Part shown: positions 28,150-36,777 of the stretch, in pieces | Numbering within the stretch: position 1 is the first letter of the stretch | Layout: the number at the start of each line of letters is the position of its first letter | Assembly (NCBI RefSeq): GCF_024198235.1 | Contig: NZ_JAKCFB010000036.1 | Location: 23,526-87,525 of the forward strand | Source: Myxococcus dinghuensis | GTDB lineage: Bacteria > Myxococcota > Myxococcia > Myxococcales > Myxococcaceae | Direction: 5' to 3' | DNA length: 64,000 bases | The notes under the pieces: model-generated | Seen by the model: only the letters and a program-made list of their open reading frames with translations | Told to the model about the DNA's origin: nothing | Databases searched by the model: none | Made by a program: the position numbers and the translations under genes

Positions 28150-28959
28150 ATGAGCAGCTCGGAGTGGATTCTCGAGGCGGCGGCGCCCTCCGCGGACGTG
28201 CGCATCCCCTATGGGCCGGGGCCGCACCACTTCGGAGACCTGCGGCTGCCTGCCGGACCGGGTCCTCACCCGGTCGTCGTCGCCTTGCACGGGGGCTTCT
28301 GGCGCGCGAAGTACGACCTCTCGCACCTGGGGCACCTGTGCGCGGCCCTGACCGCGGAGGGCTTTGCGACCTGGAGCCTGGAGTTCCGCCGCATCGGCCA
28401 TGAGGGCGGCGCCTTCCCCGGCACCCTGGCGGACGCCGCGCTCGGCGCCGACTTCCTGCGCACGCTCGCGGGCACCCACGGGCTGGACCTCGCGCGCGTC
28501 GTCGTCCTCGGGCACTCGGCGGGCGGGCACCTCGCGCTGTGGCTGGGCGCGCGGCACCGGCTGCCCGCCGCGGACCCGCTGCACGTCGAGGCCCCGCTGC
28601 GACCCAAGGGGGTCGTCGCCCTGGCCGCCGTGTCCGACCTGGCGCGGGCCTTCGCGCTGCGGTTGGGCGACGGCGTGGTGGAGTCCTTCGTGGGCGGCTC
28701 ACCGGAGGCCGTGCCCGAGCGCTACCGCTCCGCGTCCCCCGCCGAGCTCCAGCCGCTGGGCATCCCCCAGGTGCTCGTCCATGGCACCGACGACGACACC
28801 GTGCCGGTGTCCCTGAGCGAGGAGTTCACCGAGCGGGGCCGCGCGCTCGGCGACGACGTGCGGCAAATCACCCTGGCGGGGGCGGGCCACTTCGAGGTGG
28901 TCGACCCCCGCTCCGCCGAGTGGCCCCTCGTCCTCCAGGCCGTGCGCTCCCTGGCGTGA
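28150..28959 (+). CDS. Alpha/beta hydrolase, kynurenine-formamidase-like
   Basis: 269-aa alpha/beta hydrolase. Seen: oxyanion motif LHGGFWR near residue 50, nucleophile elbow GHSAGG near residue 122, the acid in HGTDDDTVP near residue 218 and the catalytic His in GAGHFEVVDP near residue 245. The HGGxW form of the oxyanion motif is found in arylformamidases (N-formylkynurenine hydrolases) and related carboxylesterases. The window carries a kynurenine operon that lacks a formamidase, so this is a plausible but distant (6 kb) candidate. ATG 28150 gives a start typical of the family. Confidence 0.75.
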   Translation: MSSSEWILEAAAPSADVRIPYGPGPHHFGDLRLPAGPGPHPVVVALHGGFWRAKYDLSHLGHLCAALTAEGFATWSLEFRRIGHEGGAFPGTLADAALGADFLRTLAGTHGLDLARVVVLGHSAGGHLALWLGARHRLPAADPLHVEAPLRPKGVVALAAVSDLARAFALRLGDGVVESFVGGSPEAVPERYRSASPAELQPLGIPQVLVHGTDDDTVPVSLSEEFTERGRALGDDVRQITLAGAGHFEVVDPRSAEWPLVLQAVRSLA

Positions 28960-28960
28960 G

Positions 28961-28975
28961 CGCGCGGCCCGCGCG
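28961..28975. terminator. Hairpin CGCGCG-GCC-CGCGCG between convergent genes
   Basis: A perfect 6-bp GC stem with a 3-base loop fills almost all of the 16-base gap between the hydrolase stop and the facing stop at 28976. No T-run follows. Plausible bidirectional terminator, from sequence only. Confidence 0.4.
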
Positions 28976-31084
28976 TCACTTCACCTCGACGCCGGGCCTC
29001 TGCCCCAGGCCCAGGTCGATCCACCCCGGCATGGTGTAGCTGGCCACCGGCCCCTCCGCCTGGGTGAAGAGCGGGTTCTGGTCCACGTGGACCGCCGTGC
29101 CCAGGCCCTGGAAGACCGTCTGGGCCAGCCCCTCCGGCGTCGCCTCCATCAGGTTCATCGTCGTCGCGGGCAGGTTGGGCACGCTGCCGTTGATGAAGCT
29201 GGCCTCGCGGTACGCGGCGAGCCACGCGTCGTGGCTGTAGCCCGGGTCGTCCGGCGTCATCGCCAGCGTGGAGAACGGCTCGCCCTCCGTCTTCAACCGC
29301 TGCCGCTCGGCGGCGATGGCGGCGGGGTCGCTCGAGTCCGCGTAGTAGCCCATCACCATGCCCTGCGCCTGTCGCGCGGCGACGTCCTGCACGTTCGCCA
29401 AGCCCTCCGCCCCCGTGACGTTGATGGTGGTGAAGCCCACGCCGTCCGGGTTGCGGACCTCCATGCTCATCGCCTCGAACTTCTTCGAGCCGTCCGGGTT
29501 GAGCGAGAACTGGATTTCGAACGTGCTGTCGCTGCCGGCCACCTTGCCCTCGGCCGTCACCGTCGTCTGGCCGTTCACCGTCGTCACCGTCTCCGTCAGG
29601 CGCTCGTCCCAGAACGAGTGCTCGATGCCGACGAACTTCGTCAGGTTCAGCTCCCCGCTGAGCGAGGCCTCCTCCGAGTAGGTCTGCTGCGTGCGCACGT
29701 CCAGCACGCCCGGCCCCGTCTGCGTGGGCAGCGTGCCGTCCCGGACGAACGTCTCGTAGGCGGTGCGGCCCTCCGGCGTCCCCAGGTCGAACTCCACGCT
29801 GGCGGAGGTGCCCTCCGTGTAGCTGCGCTCCGAGCCGAGGCTGCCTCCCACCTTGTGGCCTTCGAGCTTCATCTCCAGGCCCAGCTCCAGCTTCGAGGTG
29901 AGGGCCTCCTCCGGGCCCACCGTCACGCGCACCGTGGTGTCCCCGGTGCGCTCCACCGCCACCGACCGGGTCTTCTCCTTGCCGTTCTCCCCGCTGAGCT
30001 TCAGGGGGCCGATGGACAGCCCGCTCGACAGCGTCTTGAAGTCGGAGACGTCCATCACGAGCTTGCTGCCCGGCGGCATCGCCAGCGGGTCGCTCAGGGT
30101 GGGGAGCCGGAACCCGCCGGGGTTCATGACGAGCTCGCCAATCTCGCCCTCCGTGAGAGCCAGTTGGAAGCTGGCCGAGCTCTTGATGCCCGCGTCCCCG
30201 CCGACCTCCGCGCCGAACGGGCCCACCGTGCCGGCCTCGATGCCCGCGCCGGCCTTGGCGCCACCGGTGGCCTCGAACGTGACGGTGATGAGGTGACGGC
30301 CGTCCGCGTTGGGCTGCGTGGGGTTCCAGTTCAGCGTGACCTGCGTCTCGGCATAGGGGCCGCCGGTGAGGGTCCCCTTCAGCTCGCCATCCTTCCGCTG
30401 CTTCTCCAGCTCCCCTTCGGGCTTGAACTCCGCCGTGATGCCGACCTCGATGGTGCCGTCGGTGGAGAGGGTGAGCTTCGGCGTCACCGACCCGTTCTTC
30501 TTCGCCTCGGCCGCGCCCGCCGTCGCCGCCGCGTCGTCCGCCACCTTGCGGCTGGCCGCGCCCGTCAGGCCGAAGCCGTGGATGAGCGCCTCGCGCGCGG
30601 GGCCGGGCGGCACGGACAGGATGCGCGCCAACTGCGCGTCCGGCACCGCCACCGGCTGACCGTAGGCGGGGTGCGTGGACTTCCACTCGGCGAGGTTGGA
30701 GTACATGCGGCCCGGCTCGTTCGGGTCGACGATGGCGCCCCCCGGCTTGCGCACCAGCGCGTGGCCCACGCTGTCGCGCGAGTCCCCGAGCAGCAGCACC
30801 TGGTCCCCTGGCTGGGACAGCGTGTTCGCCTTCTCCAGGCAGTTGGCCTTGCCGTCCCCGAGCACCTCCGTGCGCAGCGTGCTCGCCATCCCCACGCCGC
30901 CGGACAGGTCCATCCGGCGGGGCCGCTCCGGCTGCTGGAAGCTGCTGCGCCCCGAGTGCCCCGCGTCCCGCCTGGGCTGCGCGGGAGGCGGCGGAGGAGG
31001 CGGGGGCGGCTGGGGCGCGGGCGCGACGGTCGGCGGATTCACGGCGGACGGTGTCGGGGTGGCGGCGCGGCGAATCGGGGCCAT
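28976..31084 (-). CDS. Large protein with Pro-rich N-terminus and papain-like Cys-His-Asp domain
   Basis: 702 aa. Residues 1-60 are Pro-rich and basic with no signal peptide. Residues ~75-130 hold GDGKANCLEKA, GHALVRK and VDPNEPG, the Cys-His-Asp/Asn order of a transglutaminase/papain-like fold. The rest (from ~200) is long, beta-rich and Thr/Gly-rich with no recognised family. The lack of a Sec signal and the small N-terminal thiol domain would suit an effector exported by a dedicated system, or a cytoplasmic protein; I cannot tell which. AGTGAGAG precedes the ATG. Confidence 0.65.
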   Translation of the reverse strand: MAPIRRAATPTPSAVNPPTVAPAPQPPPPPPPPPAQPRRDAGHSGRSSFQQPERPRRMDLSGGVGMASTLRTEVLGDGKANCLEKANTLSQPGDQVLLLGDSRDSVGHALVRKPGGAIVDPNEPGRMYSNLAEWKSTHPAYGQPVAVPDAQLARILSVPPGPAREALIHGFGLTGAASRKVADDAAATAGAAEAKKNGSVTPKLTLSTDGTIEVGITAEFKPEGELEKQRKDGELKGTLTGGPYAETQVTLNWNPTQPNADGRHLITVTFEATGGAKAGAGIEAGTVGPFGAEVGGDAGIKSSASFQLALTEGEIGELVMNPGGFRLPTLSDPLAMPPGSKLVMDVSDFKTLSSGLSIGPLKLSGENGKEKTRSVAVERTGDTTVRVTVGPEEALTSKLELGLEMKLEGHKVGGSLGSERSYTEGTSASVEFDLGTPEGRTAYETFVRDGTLPTQTGPGVLDVRTQQTYSEEASLSGELNLTKFVGIEHSFWDERLTETVTTVNGQTTVTAEGKVAGSDSTFEIQFSLNPDGSKKFEAMSMEVRNPDGVGFTTINVTGAEGLANVQDVAARQAQGMVMGYYADSSDPAAIAAERQRLKTEGEPFSTLAMTPDDPGYSHDAWLAAYREASFINGSVPNLPATTMNLMEATPEGLAQTVFQGLGTAVHVDQNPLFTQAEGPVASYTMPGWIDLGLGQRPGVEVK

Positions 31085-31116
31085 GGACTCTCACTCCTCG
31101 GAGACGGCTGCGGCGT

Positions 31117-31155
31117 GGATAAAAAACCAATCGACCAATTTGTTTTTAGCCGATT
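31117..31155 (-). promoter_or_regulatory. AT-rich probable promoter region of the papain-like-domain gene
   Basis: The 192-base gap 31085-31276 contains a sharply AT-rich block. Its - strand includes the direct repeat ATTGG-tcg-ATTGG (31127-31139) next to T-runs, about 45 bases upstream of ATG 31084. No clear -10/-35 pair could be fixed. Confidence 0.35.
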
Positions 31156-31276
31156 CTCCACGCGTCCGGGTGAAAGTTGCTGCCAGTCGTCACTTTTCCG
31201 GTGGGGACGGACGGATTCCCGGGTTGGGGCGGGGCCACCTCGGAGGCGATGTAGGTTGAGGTGGCCCCTGGGGCCG

Positions 31277-33379
31277 TCAGTTCACGTCGCCGAAGACGAG
31301 GCCGTAGCCCACGGCGTTGGGCGTGCCGCCGTCGGCGCCGGTGCCGGGGCTCATGCAGGTGAAGGTGCTGGTCACGTCGTCGTACGCGTAGGTGTACGCG
31401 GTGGGGCAGCCCTGCTTGAGGAAGGCGAGCCAGGGTTGGACCTGCTGGGCCCAGGCGGGGTTGTTGGCGATGCACTCGCCGGCGTCCTGCTGGGCGGGGT
31501 TGTTGCCCGCCTGCAGGGTGGAGGGCCAGAACGCGCCGGCGTCGTTGCCCGGGTAGGTCGCGCAGCCGCAGCATGCCGGGGTGTCGCCGGAGGTGGCGTT
31601 GTAGCAGGACTGGCCGAACTGGCCCGCGCACTGGAAGAGGTTGTTGAGCGAGTCCGTCACGCTGGTGGTCGGGCCGGTGGCGACGGTGAGCTGCTGGGTG
31701 CAGTCGAGCGGGCCGTAGCTGTACGTGGGGTTGGCCGCGCACAGGTCCTCGTAGGACCACCAGCCGATGGGCTGACCGCAGGTCTGGAGCAGCGGCGTCT
31801 TGTCCCCCACGCCAGGGATGAAGGCGGTGCCGCACACGAACGTGCCCGCGTCGCTCGCGCAGTCGCTGTCCGACAGACAGGTGCCACAGGCGCCCGCGTC
31901 CGGGGCGTTGGGGTTGCTGCACGCCTGTCCGTTCGCGCAATAGGGCGCGGCGCCGTTGCACGCGGTCAGCGAGGGGACGCACTGGTTGCCCTCGCAGGTC
32001 GCGCCCGCGGCGCAGTCGCTCGTCTGCGAGCAGGCGGGGAGCGCGACGGCGCGCAGCAGCGTGGTGAAGTCGGCGGGCAGGCCGGTGGTGGTGTCCGGCG
32101 TGAAGGTCCACGCGCAGGCCTCCAGCGTCCCCACCGTCGAGTTCCCCTGGGCCTGACGCGAGCCCGCGGTGCCGCAGTAGTACGGCGACGGAATCGGCGC
32201 GGGGGCCAGCCCCGCGTCCGCGAGCGGGCCCATGGTGATGCTGACGTTGGCGCCGTTGATGATGGTGATGTCGTAGAAGTCGCTGGCGTTGGGCTGGAGC
32301 GTGAACTCCGCGGCGGAGAACGGATTGGTGCCGCCCTTGCCCAGCGGACACGGGAGGCCCGGCACGTTGCCGCAGTCCGCGCTCCGGCAGTTCGTGCCGC
32401 CGTCATCGCAGCCGAGCCGCCCGAAGAAGCCCCCGCTCCAGCCGACCACGGGGCGACACACGCACGCGCCCGCGTCGGAGGCGCTGCAGTCCGTGGGGGG
32501 ATTGGGAATCGCCTGCCCGCTGCCGACGAGGCAGCGGTTGCTCTGGCACTGCGAGTCCTCCGTGCAAGGGCTGTATTGGGGGAGCCGCTGCGCGTAGGTG
32601 GCGGGGAGGGTGGAGGGCATGCACAGCGTGGACGTCTCCTGGGGCGTCAGCTCCAGGGCGTCATAGGGGACGCCGCCGTCGGTGCGCGGGTACTGGCACA
32701 GGCCCAGCTCCACGTTGCAGGACTGGCCGGTGGGGCACGGTGAGTCGGACGTGGTGCAGGCCGTGTTCTCGCCCGGGACGACCTGTTGGAAGTAGCAGGT
32801 GCCGCCGTTGACGTTGCTGCACTCCTGCACCGTGTCGGCGCAGGTCGTCCCGGTGGGGCAGACGGCCTGGCCACCCTGCGCGCAGTTGCACAGTCCCGTC
32901 GCGGTGTCACATCCCGCGTCGCCGCAGCCATTGCACGCGGGCACCTGCGTCGCGCCGGTGCACAGCATGGAGGGCAACTGCACCGTGACGATGGGCGCGC
33001 CGCCGTTGCAGCTCGTGCCGGACGCCACCATGCACTGCCCGGTTCGGGTGTCACACATGTTGCCGCTGTTGCAGTCGGCGTTGCTGGCACAGCCCGGGTT
33101 CTGACAGGACTGGTTGGGCCCACAGTCGGAGTCGGTGGTGCAGACGAAGGGCGGAGGCGCGGCGCCCGCCGTCTGCCCCAGCCACACCGTCTGGCTCGCC
33201 TGGTTCGTCACCGTGAAGGTGCGGAAGCCCGGAGGGCATGCGACGCCCGCGTCCGGTGACGAAGTCGTGTCGTTGCCGCGCGCCTCCGCTGGCTTCTCGC
33301 CCGGGCGCATCGCGAGGACGACGACCACCACGGCAACCGCGAGTGACACCACTGGTACGACGATTCGGCGCGACACCAT
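31277..33379 (-). CDS. Thaumatin-family secreted protein with large Cys-rich insertions
   Basis: 700 aa. An N-terminal anchor (IVVPVVSLAVAVVVVVLAM) precedes a domain beginning FRTFTVTNQASQTVWLG, as thaumatins do. AAEFTLQPNASDFYDITIING and, near the C-terminus, TAYTYAYDDVTSTFTC are the thaumatin signatures. Typical thaumatin-like proteins are ~200-250 aa; here long Cys-rich runs of the type TTDSDCGPNQSC and ASNADCNSGNMCD are inserted between the core strands. Probably secreted and heavily disulfide-bonded; target unknown. ATG 33379 is chosen for its AGGAG eight bases upstream, over an upstream frame extension. Confidence 0.82.
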   Translation of the reverse strand: MVSRRIVVPVVSLAVAVVVVVLAMRPGEKPAEARGNDTTSSPDAGVACPPGFRTFTVTNQASQTVWLGQTAGAAPPPFVCTTDSDCGPNQSCQNPGCASNADCNSGNMCDTRTGQCMVASGTSCNGGAPIVTVQLPSMLCTGATQVPACNGCGDAGCDTATGLCNCAQGGQAVCPTGTTCADTVQECSNVNGGTCYFQQVVPGENTACTTSDSPCPTGQSCNVELGLCQYPRTDGGVPYDALELTPQETSTLCMPSTLPATYAQRLPQYSPCTEDSQCQSNRCLVGSGQAIPNPPTDCSASDAGACVCRPVVGWSGGFFGRLGCDDGGTNCRSADCGNVPGLPCPLGKGGTNPFSAAEFTLQPNASDFYDITIINGANVSITMGPLADAGLAPAPIPSPYYCGTAGSRQAQGNSTVGTLEACAWTFTPDTTTGLPADFTTLLRAVALPACSQTSDCAAGATCEGNQCVPSLTACNGAAPYCANGQACSNPNAPDAGACGTCLSDSDCASDAGTFVCGTAFIPGVGDKTPLLQTCGQPIGWWSYEDLCAANPTYSYGPLDCTQQLTVATGPTTSVTDSLNNLFQCAGQFGQSCYNATSGDTPACCGCATYPGNDAGAFWPSTLQAGNNPAQQDAGECIANNPAWAQQVQPWLAFLKQGCPTAYTYAYDDVTSTFTCMSPGTGADGGTPNAVGYGLVFGDVN

Positions 33380-33562
33380 GGAGCGGACTCCTGAGTTGGT
33401 CCGCCGCGAGAAGGTACTGTCGGTGAAATGAAGTCCCAAGGATGCGGCGCGTAGTCGTCGTCCGCTCACGGGGAAGGACCCAGGACGGTCGACCGCCGTG
33501 GGGCCCTTCCAGGTGGGTTCGCGTGACGCCCGGGGCGATGCGACCCGGATGTTTCACGCTCC

Positions 33563-33634
33563 TGTCTGGAGTTGAGACATGTCTGGACGTGACGTTGGCT
33601 TGACTTCGAGCCCTTGATTGTTTCTCCTGAAACA
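33563..33634. promoter_or_regulatory. Repeats in the divergent gap: TGTCTGGA pair, AGACATGTCT and TGTTTC-GAAACA
   Basis: The 287-base divergent gap (33380-33666) holds TGTCTGGA twice (33563-33570, 33580-33587), the perfect palindrome AGACATGTCT (33575-33584) and TGTTTC-TCCT-GAAACA (33619-33634), which ends 32 bases before ATG 33667. The last could be an operator over the + strand promoter. No firm -10/-35 pair was identified. Confidence 0.4.
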
Positions 33635-33666
33635 CCCCGTCAATACAACACGCGCGACATCCAAGA

Positions 33667-34620
33667 ATGACGACCATCAATTACATCTGGTTGGGTGAGA
33701 GAAGTCTGGGCGCGCTGGAGTTGTTCAACATCTACACGTGGAAGCTCGTCGGCTGTGACGTGGCGATCTACGCGTTCCACTGGACGAACGGCAGGGCCCA
33801 CGACGCCCGGAGCCTGGGGCTGGCCCCGGACGATGACGTCGCCGTCCATGACATGCATGCCCTCGTCGCGGACGACGACTCGGTCCAGGACGAGAACGAC
33901 CCGCGGCGGTACTGCCCCGAGATGAGGGAGGTGCTGTCATCCTGGTACAACCGCGTGTGGAGCGCGGGGCTGGATGGGGATGAGGACAAGCGGCGGGATC
34001 AGATCTTCAACATGGTCGACCTCACGAAGTCCTATATCGGCGCGACCCGGCTCGGCATCGTGCTGGACTTCAAGGTCGGGCCGAGCCCGCACTTCAAGGC
34101 CTACGAGGATGCGTTCTCCAAGAAGTTCATCAGCTACACCCGAGGCTCGCTCATGGTCGGCGGTTCGGGTGGCGCTCCCGAGAACCAGTGCATCGGGACG
34201 ATGCAAGCCGAGAACACGATTCGGTGTGACTACGCGAAGCTCTTCAGCGCGAAGTTCAAGCTGGGCGTGGAGGACTTCAAGAAGGGCTTCAATCAGAAGA
34301 AGTACGACCTCTTCACCACCTACCACGCGCGGTCCTTCACGCAGTTGAAGAAGGCGGCCTTGAACGTCACCCTGAGCGGGCCTGACGGCACGCCCATCTC
34401 CGCCATGTACTCGGTGGATGAGATCGACGACGAGAAGAGCCGAGGCCCGTTCCGGGTCTTCAAGCGCGCGGGGGACCAGACCAACCAGAGCGGTGGTGTG
34501 AAGACCACGCCATCCGAGGTCAAGGCCCTGGCGCGGCAGGTCCTGGACCACGAGACGGTGGACTACGAGGGCGCCTACCTGGGCAAGCTGTCGCAAGCCT
34601 GGGCCGCCATGCCTGGGTAG
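33667..34620 (+). CDS. Putative glycosyltransferase resembling large-toxin (TcdA/TcdB, GT44) catalytic domains
   Basis: 317 aa beginning TTINYIWLGERSLGALELFNIYTWK, like the IHFIWLGG..L start of DxD sugar-binding glycosyltransferases including the clostridial toxin catalytic domain. Further on, VDLTKSYIGATRLGIVLDFKVGP aligns by pattern with the region ending in DxD, but the motif reads DFK. No signal peptide. Base composition is lower in GC and richer in Lys/Asn codons than neighbours, suggesting transfer. Function uncertain: effector, toxin or capsular enzyme. It converges on the SDR gene with a hairpin between. Confidence 0.5.
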   Translation: MTTINYIWLGERSLGALELFNIYTWKLVGCDVAIYAFHWTNGRAHDARSLGLAPDDDVAVHDMHALVADDDSVQDENDPRRYCPEMREVLSSWYNRVWSAGLDGDEDKRRDQIFNMVDLTKSYIGATRLGIVLDFKVGPSPHFKAYEDAFSKKFISYTRGSLMVGGSGGAPENQCIGTMQAENTIRCDYAKLFSAKFKLGVEDFKKGFNQKKYDLFTTYHARSFTQLKKAALNVTLSGPDGTPISAMYSVDEIDDEKSRGPFRVFKRAGDQTNQSGGVKTTPSEVKALARQVLDHETVDYEGAYLGKLSQAWAAMPG

Positions 34621-34624
34621 TCGT

Positions 34625-34661
34625 TCCCCCTGGAGCACCTGGGCCTGGCGCTCCAAGGGGA
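34625..34661. terminator. Hairpin between convergent genes
   Basis: TCCCCCTGGAGC (34625-34636) pairs with GCTCCAAGGGGA (34650-34661) at 11 of 12 positions around a 13-base loop. It lies in the 50-base gap between the glycosyltransferase stop and the SDR stop. Likely bidirectional terminator. Confidence 0.5.
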
Positions 34662-34670
34662 CGCGCCGGC

Positions 34671-35408
34671 TCAGAACCCGCGCTGCGCGCCGCCGTCGAC
34701 GACGATGGATTGGCCGGTGACGTACGACGCCTGCTCGGAGGCGAGGAACGCCACGAGCGCGGCGAGCTCCTCCGGGCGACCCAGGCGGCGCGCGGGAATC
34801 TGCGGCGCCACCTTCTCGTCGGTGAGGCCCAGCTGCGTCATCCGCTCCGTGGCGTGGAAGCCCGGCAGCACCGCGTTGAGCGTGACGCCGTGCTGCGCCA
34901 CCTCGTTGCTCACCGTCTTCACCAGCCCCAGGAGGCCCGCGCGCAGGCCGTTGGAGATGGTGAGGTTGGGCATGGCCTCGCGCGCGGCCAACGACGTGAT
35001 GAGGACGATGCGACCCCAGCCGCGCTCCTTCATGCCCGGCAGCACGGACTGGATGCCGTCCACCGCCGTCATCCACAGCGTCTGGAAGCCCGACTGCCAC
35101 TGCTCCGCCGTCAGCGCCTCGAAGCCCCCGGCCGGCGGGCCGCCCGTGTTGACCACGAGCACGTCCACGCCGCCCAGCTTCGCGGAGACCTGCTCCACCA
35201 GCGCCCGCGCCGCGCCCGGCTGCGTCAGGTCGCTCGCCACCGCGAGCGCCGCGCCCAGCGTCTTCGCCGCGTGCTCCAGCTTGTCGCCGCCGCGCGAGCA
35301 GATGGCCACCGTGGCCCCCTCCTTCACCAGCGCCTGCGCGGTGGCGTAGCCCAGCCCCGCGGACGCCCCCATCACCAGCGCGCGCCTACCCTTCAGCCCG
35401 AAATCCAT
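34671..35408 (-). CDS. SDR-family oxidoreductase without the YxxxK pair, end of kynurenine operon
   Basis: 245-aa short-chain dehydrogenase/reductase. Cofactor motif VMGASAGLG at residue 12, NTGG near 88, catalytic Ser in LITSLA near 140. The usual YxxxK is replaced: the aligned stretch reads TISNGLRAG, so Asn and Arg occupy the Tyr and Lys positions. Such SNxxR SDRs form a known atypical subgroup of FabG-like proteins. Its ATG lies 23 bases inside the KMO gene, so it is the last gene of the operon. Role in kynurenine breakdown unknown. Confidence 0.8.
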   Translation of the reverse strand: MDFGLKGRRALVMGASAGLGYATAQALVKEGATVAICSRGGDKLEHAAKTLGAALAVASDLTQPGAARALVEQVSAKLGGVDVLVVNTGGPPAGGFEALTAEQWQSGFQTLWMTAVDGIQSVLPGMKERGWGRIVLITSLAAREAMPNLTISNGLRAGLLGLVKTVSNEVAQHGVTLNAVLPGFHATERMTQLGLTDEKVAPQIPARRLGRPEELAALVAFLASEQASYVTGQSIVVDGGAQRGF

Positions 35409-36777
35409 CCGCGTGCTCCTTCATGAATGGCACCAGTCGGCTCCGGATGAGCCGCCCCGCCCGCTCCAGGTCCACGTCCTCGGCCCGCGACAGCCCGTCG
35501 GCCAGCTCGCAGACGATGCCTCCGGCGATGGCGCCCACCTCGTACGCCAGCCGGTACGGCACGCGGCTGAAGCTCACCAGTGAGTAGCGGCTGACGAACT
35601 CACCCGGGAAGGCGTTGAGCAACACCTTCTCCACGGCCTTCTCCAGGAGGAAGCGCGGGCTGCCGGTGCTGTCGCGCATCTCGATGAAGTTCTCCACCGC
35701 CATGTCCGCGATGGCGTCCGCGTTCGTCTTGCGCAGCCGCGTCATCTCCTCGAACACGCCGTCCCACGAGGGGCGCCGCGCCAGCAGGCCGTCGAGCACC
35801 ACGCAGTCCTCGAAGCCGCAGTTCATCCCCTGGCCGAAGAAGGGGACGATGGCGTGCGCCGCGTCGCCCAGCACCAGCGCCCGGTCGCCCACGTTCCACG
35901 GCGCGCACTTCACCGTCACCATGCTGCCCGTGGGCCGCGAGAAGAACGCCTCCGTCAGGTCCGGGATGAGCGCCTTCGCGTCCGGGAACCGCTCCGCGAA
36001 GAACGCCTCCAGGCGCGCGGGGGTGTCGAGCGACTCGAAGCTCACCGGCCCCTTCCACGGGAGGAACAACGTGCAGGTGAAGCTGCCGTCCTCGTTGGGC
36101 AGGGCGATGAGCATGAACGTGCCCCGGGGCCAGATGTGCAGCGCGTGCTTCTCCATCTGGAACGCGCCGCCCGGCCCCGGTGGAATCGTCAGCTCCTTGT
36201 AGCCGTGCCCCAACTGCTCCTGTGTGGCCGCGAAGCCGGGCACCTGCTCCAGCCCCTGCCGCACCGCGGAGGCCGAGCCGTCCGTGCCCAAGAGCACGCG
36301 CGTCTGCTCGCGGCGCTCCTGGCCGGTGGCGTCGTCGCGCACCGTGAGCACGCCGGTGTCGAAGTCGGCGTGGGTCACCCGCTGCTTGAAGCGGAAGCGC
36401 ACCTTGCCGGTGGCCTCCGCCGCCGTCATGAGGAACTGGTTCAGCCACGCGCGCGACAGCGAGTTGATGTGCTGCGAGTCGTCCTTGCCGTACGGCTGGA
36501 AGACGAGCGCGCCCTGGGGCGGGTGGATCATGCGCCCGCGCATGGGGATGGCGTGCCGCAGCGCCTCGTCCTCCAGGCCCACCTGCCGCAGCGCGTGCAG
36601 GCCGCGCGTGGAGATGGCCAGGTTGATGGAGCGCCCGGCGTCCACCACCTCGCGGCGCATGTCCGGACGGCGCTCGAGCACCTCCACGTCGTGGCCCCGC
36701 TTCGCCAGGTACACGGCGAGCAGCGAGCCCACGAGGCCCGCGCCCACCACGGTGACGGTGTCCTCGGTCTCAGCCAT
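35386..36777 (-). CDS. kmo: Kynurenine 3-monooxygenase
   Basis: 463-aa FAD monooxygenase that converts kynurenine to 3-hydroxykynurenine with NADPH and O2. Seen: VVGAGLVGSLLAVYLA at the N-terminus, RSINLAISTRGLHALRQVGL near residue 50 (a KMO hallmark), LLGTDGSASAVRQ near 165 and LGDAAHAIVPFFGQGMNCGFEDC near 310. Length is normal. It starts 8 bases inside the kynureninase gene. Confidence 0.95.
   Translation of the reverse strand: MAETEDTVTVVGAGLVGSLLAVYLAKRGHDVEVLERRPDMRREVVDAGRSINLAISTRGLHALRQVGLEDEALRHAIPMRGRMIHPPQGALVFQPYGKDDSQHINSLSRAWLNQFLMTAAEATGKVRFRFKQRVTHADFDTGVLTVRDDATGQERREQTRVLLGTDGSASAVRQGLEQVPGFAATQEQLGHGYKELTIPPGPGGAFQMEKHALHIWPRGTFMLIALPNEDGSFTCTLFLPWKGPVSFESLDTPARLEAFFAERFPDAKALIPDLTEAFFSRPTGSMVTVKCAPWNVGDRALVLGDAAHAIVPFFGQGMNCGFEDCVVLDGLLARRPSWDGVFEEMTRLRKTNADAIADMAVENFIEMRDSTGSPRFLLEKAVEKVLLNAFPGEFVSRYSLVSFSRVPYRLAYEVGAIAGGIVCELADGLSRAEDVDLERAGRLIRSRLVPFMKEHADGFRAEG

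Noticed and set aside
33595..33611. TTGGCTTGACTTCGAGC upstream of the toxin-like gene as a sigma-54 promoter
   Set aside because: GG to GC distance is one base too long and the -12 TTGC is not conserved.
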